Part shown: positions 29,950-41,100 of the stretch, piece after piece
Numbering within the stretch: position 1 is the stretch's first letter
How the letters are laid out: each line of letters opens with the position of its first letter
Source: Toxorhynchites rutilus septentrionalis
Taxonomy: Eukaryota; Arthropoda; Insecta; Diptera; Culicidae
Direction of reading: 5' to 3'
Length of the DNA: 64,000 nt
NCBI RefSeq assembly: GCF_029784135.1
Contig: NC_073746.1
Coordinates: 228,111,882 to 228,175,881, forward strand
The notes under the pieces: generated by a model
What the model saw: the letters and a program-made list of their open reading frames with translations, nothing else
Database searches by the model: none
What the model was told of the DNA's origin: nothing
Position numbers and translations under genes: made by a program

Positions 29950-32706
29950 GTGCAAGAGCGGGCCACCAGCCGGGTTCAACCCGAAGAGCTACCGCCACAC
30001 GGAAACAGCAGCCATCGACATCACCCAAGAAACGCTGCGCCTACGAGACGTGTTGCGACTGCCAGACGACAGTCGTCCATACTTGTGGGTACCACTAGGC
30101 GCCGGATCATGTGGACACACGAAATTAATGAATTCGTGATCCGCGCCTATTACATCTGCACTGCTTTGGAGACGGACATGAGCGGTCGCCCTCGAATACT
30201 AACAATGTTCGAGGAAGCGTATCCAGAGTTCGTCGGGAGGCTTGATCAGAACGCGATGAACGCGAGGCGTAGAGCAATAGTACGCAACAACATGCTCTCC
30301 CAAACGCAAATCGACGAGATCAAGCAGCAGGTGCAGAGAGAAATAAGCTCCAGGAACAACAGAGCAAGCGATGTGTCGAGACGAAGTTCAGTACGGCTGA
30401 GCAATTCATTCGCGAGTGGGGCACGCGAATCAGCACCAGTGGAGGCCACAGTACTACAACCCCCTGAGCTGGAAGACCCACAGCCAGATCAACAACTACT
30501 ACGCGATCTGGTCTTCCACTACGACGAGGCGATCTCACAGTTCCGCGACACAGACCCATTGTCGCGCCCCAGGATTCCGAAGTTGCAGCATTCCCGCAGG
30601 CTGACAAGTGCAGTAAAGCTCATGAACGAGCACGTTCTTCCGCTGCACTTGGTTGATGCTGAGAACATGGAGGAGCTGCAACTGAAAGTTTACTGTGCTG
30701 CTGTGGCGACCGCCAAAAGTTTAGGATACCGTATTAGGCCAAGAGGCGGACTGCTCCAACATCTCCGTGAAAGGCGTGAGCCTCCATGGCGAAGGAGATT
30801 GGAGCAACGGATCCTAAACAAGCGCGCCGCAATTGGAAGACTGATGGCGTACAAAAGAGGCAGCAGATCGGCGAAATTATGTCGCCAAGTTGCTGTGATC
30901 GTGCGGCCTACTGAACTTCGCCAGCTGGGAGCTCACCAGCTGACGGAAAAACTCGACACACTGGTACAGCAATTGAGCGTCCTAACTAAACGGCTGAAAC
31001 GTTACTCTGACTCTGCAAAGCGTCAGGAACAAAATCGGATGTTCAGAGATAACGAAAAAGCGTTCTACGACCACATTAGCGACGAGAAGCCCGACTACCG
31101 CGAAGGTTTGCCAGATATGAGCGATGTGACGAACTTCTGGGCTGGTATTTGGGAGACCCCAGTAGAACATCGCGACGGGCAAATGTGGTTAAGACGGGAG
31201 GAGGAGAGTTGTGGTGAAATTGGAGACATGCCGGCTATCATCGTCGGAGAGAACGATGTCCGCGAAGCCTCGTGGTACCTGAGGAACTGGGCAGCACCGG
31301 GCCCCGATGGTGTCCAGAACTTTTGGCACAAGAAGCTGACCGTCGCACATCCAAAGATAGCTGAGTGCTTCAACAAGGTGCTACGTGACCCACACAACCT
31401 TCCTGAATTCGCCACCCGTGGCGTCACCTTCCTCCTCCCGAAAGACAGCAACACATTGAACCCATCAAAGTACAGACCGATAACGTGCCTATCGAGTCTG
31501 TACAAAATACTGAGCAGCATAATTACCGCCAAAGTTTCTGCTCACTGCGAACAGCATCACATCATCGCAGAAGAGCAGAAAGGATGCAGGAAGAATACGC
31601 ATGGCTGCAAAGACCAGGCCATCATCGACGCAGCCATAGTCGGCCAGGCGGTTTATAACCAGCGGAACCTAAGCATGACCTATATCGATTACAGGAAGGC
31701 TTATGACTCCATACCTCACTCGTTTCTCGTCCGGGTATTGGAGCTCTACAAAATTGATCCCGTCGTCGTTAGGTTCCTGCAGCATGCGATGAGGCAGTGG
31801 AGTACGTCTCTGCATCTCAGTGATGGGGGAAATGTGTTGCAGTCTAGAACGCTGCAGATAAAGAGGGGGATATTCCAAGGCGACTCTTTCAGCCCGCTTT
31901 GGTTTTGTCTGGCACTGAACCCCCTCAGTAGGACGCTCAATAGAAACGGTCATGGCTATAAAATAAGGTATGGCGACGGCGCCCACGAAGAAGTGACCCA
32001 TACCTTCTACATGGATGATCTCAAGGTCTACGCTGATTCACGTCAGCGTCTAGGTGTAGCTATCCGGGTTGTCGAAGACATAAGCAGGGACATCTGCATG
32101 GAGTTCGGCCTCGACAAGTGCCGCTGTGTCCATCTGCTGAAAGGGCAGCTTACCGAATCCGGAGGTTACGAGGTCTATGACGGCGAGTTTATAAGAGGCA
32201 TGGTTCGTGGCGAATCCTATAAATATCTTGGATTCCGACAGCTCACCGGGATTCGCCACTCCGACATCAAGACGGAGCTGCGAGACGAGTTCTTGAGTCG
32301 AGTGAACTGTGTCCTGAGGACTTTCCTCAACGCGGGGAACAAGGTACGCGCGATCAACACATTCGCGGTTCCTCTGCTGACCTTCAGTTTTGGTGTAGTC
32401 AAATGGAGCAAAACTGACCTAGAGGACCTTGAGAGGAGTATGAGGAAAGCATTTGAAGAGACCGGAATGCACCATCCTCAATCGGCACTGGAGAGAGTTT
32501 CACTGCCACGCAAAGAAGGGGGACTTGGAATAGTCGACATATCTGCACTGTGTGTTGCCCAGGTACGACAACTGCGCGAGTACTTCGCAGAACGCGCCAA
32601 CCAAAACGCGCTATACCGGGCTGTCTGCGCCGCCGACAGAGGATACAGCGCTCTGCACTTGGCGCAAGCGGAGTACCAACTCAACTGCAATCTGCAGACA
32701 GTGTAG
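29950..32706 (+). CDS. R4/Dong-like ORF: N-terminal domain and reverse transcriptase
   Basis: 918 codons ending at TAG 32704. The frame opens at a GTG, and the true start may lie upstream. The N-terminal segment M-W-T-H-E-I-N-E-F-V-I and I-V-R-N-N-M-L-S resembles the DNA-binding leader of Dong/R4 proteins. RT motifs: A-A-P-G-P-D-G-V-Q, Y-R-P-I-T-C-L-S-S-L-Y-K, Y-I-D-Y-R-K-A-Y-D-S-I-P, I-F-Q-G-D-S-F-S-P-L, and the catalytic Y-M-D-D at 32008-32019 (about residues 687-690). The thumb ends before the stop. The RT would copy element RNA at a nick made by the downstream endonuclease. Confidence 0.9.
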   Translation: MQERATSRVQPEELPPHGNSSHRHHPRNAAPTRRVATARRQSSILVGTTRRRIMWTHEINEFVIRAYYICTALETDMSGRPRILTMFEEAYPEFVGRLDQNAMNARRRAIVRNNMLSQTQIDEIKQQVQREISSRNNRASDVSRRSSVRLSNSFASGARESAPVEATVLQPPELEDPQPDQQLLRDLVFHYDEAISQFRDTDPLSRPRIPKLQHSRRLTSAVKLMNEHVLPLHLVDAENMEELQLKVYCAAVATAKSLGYRIRPRGGLLQHLRERREPPWRRRLEQRILNKRAAIGRLMAYKRGSRSAKLCRQVAVIVRPTELRQLGAHQLTEKLDTLVQQLSVLTKRLKRYSDSAKRQEQNRMFRDNEKAFYDHISDEKPDYREGLPDMSDVTNFWAGIWETPVEHRDGQMWLRREEESCGEIGDMPAIIVGENDVREASWYLRNWAAPGPDGVQNFWHKKLTVAHPKIAECFNKVLRDPHNLPEFATRGVTFLLPKDSNTLNPSKYRPITCLSSLYKILSSIITAKVSAHCEQHHIIAEEQKGCRKNTHGCKDQAIIDAAIVGQAVYNQRNLSMTYIDYRKAYDSIPHSFLVRVLELYKIDPVVVRFLQHAMRQWSTSLHLSDGGNVLQSRTLQIKRGIFQGDSFSPLWFCLALNPLSRTLNRNGHGYKIRYGDGAHEEVTHTFYMDDLKVYADSRQRLGVAIRVVEDISRDICMEFGLDKCRCVHLLKGQLTESGGYEVYDGEFIRGMVRGESYKYLGFRQLTGIRHSDIKTELRDEFLSRVNCVLRTFLNAGNKVRAINTFAVPLLTFSFGVVKWSKTDLEDLERSMRKAFEETGMHHPQSALERVSLPRKEGGLGIVDISALCVAQVRQLREYFAERANQNALYRAVCAADRGYSALHLAQAEYQLNCNLQTV

Positions 32707-33498
32707 GAGAAGATTGCAGCTTGGAAGCAGGAGGCAGTGCATGGTACCCACCCCCATCAACTGGACCGGCCACACGTCGACAAGGCCGCATATAATCTGT
32801 GGCTAACGCGTGGTGAACTCTCTTCAGTAGTAGAAGCCGACATGATAGCCATCCAGGACAGGATAATGCCGACGAGAAACTGCAGGCGGTACATCTGGCA
32901 TCAAGACGTTGATGACATTTGCCGGATGTGCCATCAACCAGGTGAAAACATAGAGCACATTATGGGAGGCTGTCCCGTTTTGGCCAACGCAGCCTACACC
33001 GAGCGCCACAACAACGTGGCCCGTATTGTTCATCGACAACTGGCGCTCCAATGTGCTCTACTGGAAGACAACGTACCAAACTACCGGTACCTGCCTGCAC
33101 CTGTCCTGGAAAATTACCGTTTCAAGCTGTACTGGGATCGCACTGTTCTGACCGACCTCTCGATCCACCACAACCGCCCAGATATAATGGTTTACGACAA
33201 GAGCGACCGCAAAGTCACCATCATCGATGTCGCTATTCCATTGAACCAGAATCTGGAGGAGACCCACGGTCGCAAAATCTGCAAGTACCGACCATTGGCC
33301 GTGGAGCTCAAGGAACTGTGGGGGCTAAGGGAGGTCCCAAAAATTGTTCCAGTCGTTCTCTCTGGAACTGGAATTGTCCCGAAGACACTTCTGGAAGCGC
33401 TAAAGGTGTTGAATATGGAGAAGGAATTGGCCGGCATCCAAAAGTCGGTCATCCTTAGCACCTGCGCGATTGTCCGACAATTTCTCGGTCAGGACTGA
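32707..33498 (+). CDS. R4/Dong-like ORF, endonuclease part (after the TAG)
   Basis: Same frame as the RT, open from just after the TAG to TGA 33496. A zinc-finger-like C-R-M-C-x7-I-E-H-I-M-G-G-C is at about 32920-32975. The restriction-like endonuclease core follows: R-P-D-I-M-V-Y-D-K (33175-33200), then V-T-I-I-D-V-A-I-P, the PD...D/E-x-K-like arrangement of R2/R4 elements. The C-terminal I-V-P-V-V-L-S-G-T-G fits Dong. Without read-through or repair of the single TAG the endonuclease is not joined to the RT. Confidence 0.87.
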   Translation, partial: EKIAAWKQEAVHGTHPHQLDRPHVDKAAYNLWLTRGELSSVVEADMIAIQDRIMPTRNCRRYIWHQDVDDICRMCHQPGENIEHIMGGCPVLANAAYTERHNNVARIVHRQLALQCALLEDNVPNYRYLPAPVLENYRFKLYWDRTVLTDLSIHHNRPDIMVYDKSDRKVTIIDVAIPLNQNLEETHGRKICKYRPLAVELKELWGLREVPKIVPVVLSGTGIVPKTLLEALKVLNMEKELAGIQKSVILSTCAIVRQFLGQD

Positions 33499-33640
33499 AA
33501 CAGCACGAGCATGCAGATACGTGCATTCCGCAGAGCCTAGTCCCCCTTTGGCATTCAGAAGCCCGGGGGCAGGTGAAAATTCTGGCTAGGTTCGCCTAGT
33601 TAAGAAGTGAGATAAGTCTGCCAAAAAAAAATAAAAAAAT

Positions 33641-35057
33641 TAAATTCATTATTATAAAATAAAATTATACCCAGATATTAATTTAGTTCAAGGTTTTTTC
33701 AACATTTGCGGAAAACCTGTTATCCTACTACATAGAGCAACATATTTGATGTGAAGAAAGTGATTTTCATTTATATTATTTGATTTTAAAAGTTTGCCCA
33801 TTCCACCTGAAAATCCATCATCATTTTCGCTTCACAACGATGAAGCACGAAGCATAAAATGTTAATTCGTGATGACTACTATACAGTGTCGACATCTATT
33901 ACCCAATTACGGGGGTCAAGCACACGGGTAAGATACGGTGTCGACATCTACGAAGGTATTAAATGGTAATTAATCAAGCATAATCTATTAAGATTACTAT
34001 GATAAAATACAGTTTTGAATTGTTAATAGATCAATGAAAAGCATTTCAAAATATTTTATTGAATGTTCATAACATATTATTCTGAACATTCTTCATCCAT
34101 TACTGAAAAACATTATAAGAACACATCAAATTGTTGAAATTATAATTAGAAATCATTATTAGAAACATGTTTCGTTTAAGATTTTTTCATTATTTGCTGA
34201 AAACCTTTCAAATCATTCATTTCATTTCGAAAATATGTTGATTTCTCTTACGACTATGATGGCCGGAGTTGCTGCATTCCTGCAAGTGATAAGACTGATC
34301 GTGTAAGGCTGAAGAATAAGGTTATTGAGGAATGGAGTGATTCTTGCCACTATTGTCATTACTGATAATGTCAATGCTACTGATCGTGTAAGGGCCGCTT
34401 TAGAATTAAAAGGGTGTAAGTGAATTGATCGATTTCTCTTCGTCAACATTTTCTTTAGTTAATAACTCAACTGCAAAAACGTTCTAATTTGAGTGTGCTA
34501 TAGAATCCGATAGATGAGGTTCTGACTTATCTTCCTAATTTTCAAATACAGTTGGGAATGAGTTGCAGCTATGTTATGACCATAAGGCCATGTTCTCACA
34601 GAAACAATACCATAATTCCAAGTGGTTCGAAAGAAATCAATTTACATTTAACTCCTTCCTGTATTATTTTTTACGTCACACATCAAGTGATTTCATTACT
34701 TTGCTGAGCGTTCTAGCGCCCCGTTATGTAAGTACACCACGAATGAGACTCGATGTTGTACGGGAAAGGGTTAACGTTCACGTCTATGACGTCAGTAATA
34801 ACATTATGTACCTTCCTATAAACTTATTGCAATGTGCTTACCCGCATTAGCGCGCGACTTCGATTTGTTTTGTGTAGTTTCTGTCAAAAAATCCGAAATC
34901 GGAACGGATAGCATAAGATATTCTCCTCTATTGTTCATATTTGATTACTTGATAGATTAGAATGATTATCTCGTAAAAGCTCTAGTATCATTAACTAGAT
35001 AATCTGTTGATCAAAAGCGCCTTCTTTCAAGTATTAACGCACTATACGTAGAGCAAA
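33641..35057. other. Upstream region of symplekin
   Basis: No gene recognised. It includes the motif ATCGTGTAAGG twice (34298, 34382) and a perfect TGACGTCA (34787-34794), a CRE-type octamer about 270 bp before the symplekin start. The role of the octamer is unproven. GTGTCGACATCTA occurs twice near 33885-33955. Confidence 0.4.
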
Positions 35058-35144
35058 ATGAATAACTTTCTCCGCAGCTCCAGTTTCAGCCAGGAAACGG
35101 CATCTCTTTTCACCAATGAAAAATATGCATCGGCCTGTGGCAAG
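35058..35144 (+). CDS. SYMPK: Symplekin exon 1
   Basis: 29 codons from ATG 35058 to the consensus donor GTGAGT, phase 0. It encodes M-N-N-F-L-R and K-Y-A-S-A-C-G-K. No better upstream ATG in frame was seen. Confidence 0.82.
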
Positions 35145-38100
35145 GTGAGTTTCATTACTTGTTTATAGTGTGGCGGAAATGAATATTTAATCGAATATCT
35201 CGTTTAGGTCGTTAAATTGCTGAACGAATCATTGATGGCTAATGCCAGCCAGAAATGTGAAATCATTTCAAAAGTTCAGGAGCTAATACTGCACTCTGAT
35301 ACGGATCTGTTACTGGAATTTCTAGATAACATACTTTCGTTTGCGCATGATACCAATCAGGATGTCCGGAAATCGGTAGCTGGATTTATAGAGGAAGTTT
35401 GCAAGATAAATATACCTTTACTGCCCAAATTAGTTAACGTTTTGTTCGCATTATTGCGAGATTCCGCTCCAAGCGTTGCTAAAAGGGTTATACAAGGTAG
35501 TGGAGCCATTTACAAGCAAGCGCTGCAATGGATTTGTTCGCTTACGGATATCACCGAGGAAGTGGAACAAGCCTGGAACACACTCTGCTTGATAAAGGCA
35601 TCGATTCTGGATATGATCGACAATGACAACGATGGTATAAGAACAAATGCGATCAAGTTTCTGGAAGGAGTAGTCATACTTCAAACTTATCCTGATGAAG
35701 ATAGTATGAAGCGAGAGAATGATTTCTCGTTAGAAAACGTTCCGCTGACGTTGAAAATTGCCCGCAGACGCAAGCTGGAAGACGAAGCCGTGAATATTTT
35801 CGAGCTGTTATTGCAGTTCCATGCTGCATCGCATATTTCATCGGTAAATCTTATCGCTTGTACGGGAACGCTGTGTATTATAGCGAAGATGCGCCCTTCA
35901 ATGATGAATCAAGTGGTGGATGCTTTCAAAAATCTTCACGCTAATCTTCCACCAACTTTGACGAATTCCCAGGTTAGCTCGGTTCGCAAAAACTTGAAGA
36001 TGCAATTTATGAGCCTCTTGAAACATCCAGCTTGCTACGAGCATCAAACTAGCATCACCCAAATCCTGCAGGATCTCGGAGCGTCCAATACCGAAATCGG
36101 GCGGGCGATTCCCAAACTGGACAAACGCGAACAGCAGCGACGAGCGAAGCGAGCACTGGAGAATTCTATGTCTTCTCAACTAGCGGCGAAAAAGGCCAAA
36201 TTGGGTGAGCATATGCGGAGAGAGAAAGAACGGGTGGCAGCGGCGAGTGCCGCTCCCCGACAAATGGAAGTAGATTTTGATGAACTGAACGAGCAGCGAT
36301 TGCGGTCTAATCGTTTGAATGAGCAATTCCTGACAAATCACCTTCAGAAGATCGGCGTGGTTGTACAGCTGGTTATGAATAATATGGCCGAGCTGCCATC
36401 GGAGCCGACACAACATTTCCTGCAGACATACAGCCCAACATCGCCGGATGTTACCATTCAACAGCAGATTCAGAAGATCGCCCAAACGTTCGCCGAACAG
36501 ATGACCGATAACAAAGTTGGCCCAGGAGTGTCCGCCATGACCAAGGAAGTACCAATGAGACCTAAAATAAGCGATGACGAGGAGAGGAGTATTATTCATG
36601 GTGAGTTGAATTGGAAAATGTTGGTTAATTTCATGTTTAAAAATAAGGTTGGGGAATAAGAAATCCCCTATTTTTTCGGTAAACGGCCCTAGCGATCGAT
36701 GCCTCGTATCTGTCAAGGTGACATATTTAACACTAAAAAATTATACGAGTTTGTGTCCAAAACACGACCGCATTTGTTGACGTAGCACTACGCTGTTATT
36801 TTATTCAATTCACTTGTTCATAACTTCGGATATTATTTTAGGATGCTGCGAAACTTTAGAAATAACTGTTTAGTAGAATGGTTTAGTCACCCTAAAATGT
36901 TTTTTTGTAGAATCTTAACGATTATTGATTTATGATTCATTCTTGCCCTCACAGAACAATATACAAGCTCATCATAAGTCGCAGTTTGTCTCTTGCCAAT
37001 GCAATGAAAACAGGTAAACATATATCTGTTGTACCAGCACCATTATTCCACATCTCATAACTACATCAATCTTCTGCCCATGTTGCGCTCTTAAAATAAA
37101 TTCTTTATGTTAATCTTATCAACCTCGAAAAGAGTTGCATTGCTTCATAATACTCAAGATTAGCACAGAAGTCATCCTTATCGGTGACAGTTTTGCGACT
37201 AGCACGTGAACCAAAATAATTTATGACATCCCGACTAGACATTCACAATGGTCTAGCTTGTTGATTCCTCATATAATTATATGACGCACAACCTTGATGT
37301 CTGCTTCGCCATAGCGTCAGTTCGATGTATTAGTGTAATGTCAAAAGTGCCAACGAAGACCTTATTCTAACGCAAAGCAAGCGATGTTCACTGCTTCAAA
37401 TATAGAAAAAGACTGGAAATTTGCCTCAGTAAAGATCAATTCTTTATACTCAATGAGGTACACGTGAAGTGCAGTAGTAGGTAAAGTATATTCGGATTAG
37501 TTAAAAAAATTAAACACATATAAATCCTTTTGCGAAACATAACTTAACAAAGAACTTGCTGTTTGCTCGTTGGACCAGATGGCAAGGATGTCCTCGACCC
37601 ATAGCTCCAGGCCAGTGGAGAGGAAGCCGTGCCGTTGAAGATGCCGAAGTGTTAATATTCCCCTTCATCGTGGAGGTGAAGGAACAAGGATCTTCTTGAA
37701 TGATCCATTGTTAAGACGCTAGATCTTAAAAAATAATTCGACATCTTTTAGGTAGCAAACAAGTGCTGCTACTCTTGCTGGATCGTCCCTCAAGACGTCT
37801 CTTACACTCCCGCTGATGCCATGAAGGTTTCGCAGATCATCAAATTTCGGGCAACCACACAAGAAGTGCTCAACGGAGTTGTGGATTTGGCAGAGGTCGC
37901 AGAGTAGATGGAAGGGTCGTCTATAGAATCCGTGTGACACCGAGCAGTAACCGGTCCTCAGTCTGGACAGGATTCGTTGTTCTCTCATTCCTTTAACATC
38001 GTCAAACCTGACAATCGTGCCCTTGACTTTTTTGAGGAACTGCCCCCTTTCTGAGAACGACCTTTCGGTCCAAAAGGTGCGGAAAGAGTTGGTGATCCAC

Positions 38101-41100
38101 ATCTTCACATCGTCAAGCGGCACATCTCGAGTGAAGAACGGTCTGGTGTGACCGATTCCGGCAAACCGGTCGGCCGCTTCATTCCCTGCGATGCCGTTGT
38201 GTCCGGGGACCCACATGAGTACAGTGTCGGACAATATGTACTTCCTGACGGCCTGTACCCATGGATGTTTGGACCTGGTCGCAACGATGGCATCAATGGC
38301 GCTTGCCGAATCGGAGACGACCAACAACGGCTTGGAAGATGAAGTTGCAGTTGCCTCGAAGATGCCGGCCAATTCGGCCGTGAAGACCTGGCAGATGTCC
38401 ACGAGTTTCTTGCTGGAAATCAGACTTTTATTATCGCTTACCCCAAATCCAACTCCCGATGGTCCTTTTGAGCCGTCCGAGTATCTGATCTCGTGAAGAC
38501 GGTATTTTTCTGCTATGATGGCCTTGAAATATTCTAGCAGACCGATCGAGCTCGCCCGGCTCGAAAGTTGTCCCTAATACCGTTCTCGACGAGAACAGTT
38601 GGGAACTTCCAGTCGTTCGCACCAAACCAAGATTGTTTTGCCACCGGGGGGAGGTTGAAATGCGCCACCCGCTGTAGGATCGTGTTGCTAAGGACGATCA
38701 GGTGGGTCTCCCCTCTACCGCTGGTTTTCCACAAGAAATTGGCAGTCCTGGCTACGATCGCCGAGTCTATGATTAAATCGAAAGAAGGATTTCAGCGCAG
38801 ACAGAGGCAGCTGGTGTTGATGGCAGGAGACCGAAGACTGTCCGTAGTATTCGGATATTTATTATATATTCGGATTAGTTAAAAAAATTAAACACATATA
38901 AATCCTTTTGCGAAACATAACTTAACAAAGAACTTGCTGTTTGCTCGTTGGACCAGATGGCAAGGATGTCCTCGACCCATAGCTCCAGGCCAGTGGAGAG
39001 GAAGCCGTGCCGTTGAAGATGCCGAAGTGTTAATATTCCCCTTCATCGTGGAGGTGAAGGAACAAGGATCTTCTTGAATGATCCATTGTTAAGACGCTAG
39101 ATCTTAAAAAATAATTCGACATCTTTTAGGTAGCAAACAAGTGCTGCTACTCTTGCTGGATCGTCCCTCAAGACGTCTCTTACACTCCCGCTGATGCCAT
39201 GAAGGTTTCGCAGATCATCAAATTTCGGGCAACCACACAAGAAGTGCTCAACGGAGTTGTGGATTTGGCAGAGGTCGCAGAGTAGATGGAAGGGTCGTCT
39301 ATAGAATCCGTGTGACACCGAGCAGTAACCGGTCCTCAGTCTGGACAGGATTCGTTGTTCTCTCATTCCTTTAACATCGTCAAACCTGACAATCGTGCCC
39401 TTGACTTTTTTGAGGAACTGCCCCCTTTCTGAGAACGACCTTTCGGTCCAAAAGGTGCGGAAAGAGTTGGTGATCCACATCTTCACATCGTCAAGCGGCA
39501 CATCTCGAGTGAAGAACGGTCTGGTGTGACCGATTCCGGCAAACCGGTCGGCCGCTTCATTCCCTGCGATGCCGTTGTGTCCGGGGACCCACATGAGTAC
39601 AGTGTCGGACAATATGTACTTCCTGACGGCCTGTACCCATGGATGTTTGGACCTGGTCGCAACGATGGCATCAATGGCGCTTGCCGAATCGGAGACGACC
39701 AACAACGGCTTGGAAGATGAAGTTGCAGTTGCCTCGAAGATGCCGGCCAATTCGGCCGTGAAGACCTGGCAGATGTCCACGAGTTTCTTGCTGGAAATCA
39801 GACTTTTATTATCGCTTACCCCAAATCCAACTCCCGATGGTCCTTTTGAGCCGTCCGAGTATCTGATCTCGTGAAGACGGTATTTTTCTGCTATGATGGC
39901 CTTGAAATATTCTAGCAGACCGATCGAGCTCGCCCGGCTCGAAAGTTGTCCCTAATACCGTTCTCGACGAGAACAGTTGGGAACTTCCAGTCGTTCGCAC
40001 CAAACCAAGATTGTTTTGCCACCGGGGGGAGGTTGAAATGCGCCACCCGCTGTAGGATCGTGTTGCTAAGGACGATCAGGTGGGTCTCCCCTCTACCGCT
40101 GGTTTTCCACAAGAAATTGGCAGTCCTGGCTACGATCGCCGAGTCTATGATTAAATCGAAAGAAGGATTTCAGCGCAGACAGAGGCAGCTGGTGTTGATG
40201 GCAGGAGACCGAAGACTGTCCGTAGTGCTTTGTTGTAGATCGGTGCCAGAGATTTTGGGAGCTTGTCTCCAGCCAAACACGTCAGTTCAAGGCCATACGT
40301 GAGGCGGCTGCTGATAATAACTTTGGCCACCCGTAGCCGGATATTTCTGTTATTGCTCCGGTGCTGTTTGGAAATGGTTTTCAACAGATTCAACCAGGTG
40401 GCATAGCTCTTCCTAACTTCCTCGAAATGGCGGTGGAAGATAGGTTTGTGGTCGACAAAAACTCCTAGGATCTTTAGCGTTTTTCGGAGGGGAATGTTGT
40501 TTTTGTATAGCTGGACCCTGGAGTTGGGACTCTGATGTCTGTCGCTGCAAATCACCATATGGCCGCTATTCTGCGCTGAAAGTCTAAATCCTCTCGGCCG
40601 CCCACCGGCCGATGGCATTGGTAGCTGCCTGTATCCTGATGCGTGGAATCCTATCGGTGTCACCCACTGCCATCAAAAGAATATCGTCCGCGTAGACAAA
40701 CACAAGACTCCCCCAGGCAGGACCTGGAACAGGCTATTCATGGCGACGAGAAAGAGGGTGACAGCAAGAACAGAACCTTGAGGTACTCCTGTTTCCTCGT
40801 GGAAAGCTCGGGAACTGATGTTACCAATTTTGACCTCAAAGGTTCGACGTGTGGCGAACTTCTTGACGAAGTGCAGTAATTTCCCGTCAACGCCCCAATC
40901 TGCCAGAGTTTTCAGCACTAACGGGATCCATGTTCTGTTGTATACCTTTTCCAGGTTCAGTGCTACCGTCTCCATGTGCTGACGGTTCCTGTCGGCTTCG
41001 GCTATCACGTCTCTGAGGGTCGCGAAGTAGTTGTTGGTGCCCACACCCGGTGGGAAGGCGAACTGTCGATAGCCCAATTTTCTATTTTCGGTGGTCACCT

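Larger units (their letters stand above)
29560..33640 (+). mobile_element. R4/Dong-like non-LTR retrotransposon, nearly complete
   Basis: About 4.1 kb: a 5' leader with G-rich blocks, one long reading frame (from about 29950) encoding RT followed by a C-terminal zinc finger and restriction-like endonuclease, a short 3' untranslated part, and an A/T-rich tail (CCAAAAAAAAATAAAAAAATT). The left flank is also A/T-rich, so exact ends are uncertain. One internal TAG is the main lesion. It lies between the two host gene starts. Confidence 0.88.

Noticed and set aside
33885..33960. Repeated GTGTCGACATCTA as a regulatory pair
   Set aside because: Two short copies in AT-rich DNA with no link to either gene start.
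36601..36659. Extension of symplekin exon 2 to the stop at 36657
   Set aside because: The exon ends at a consensus GTGAGT at 36601, and splicing there joins exon 3 in frame. The extra 19 residues have no family match.
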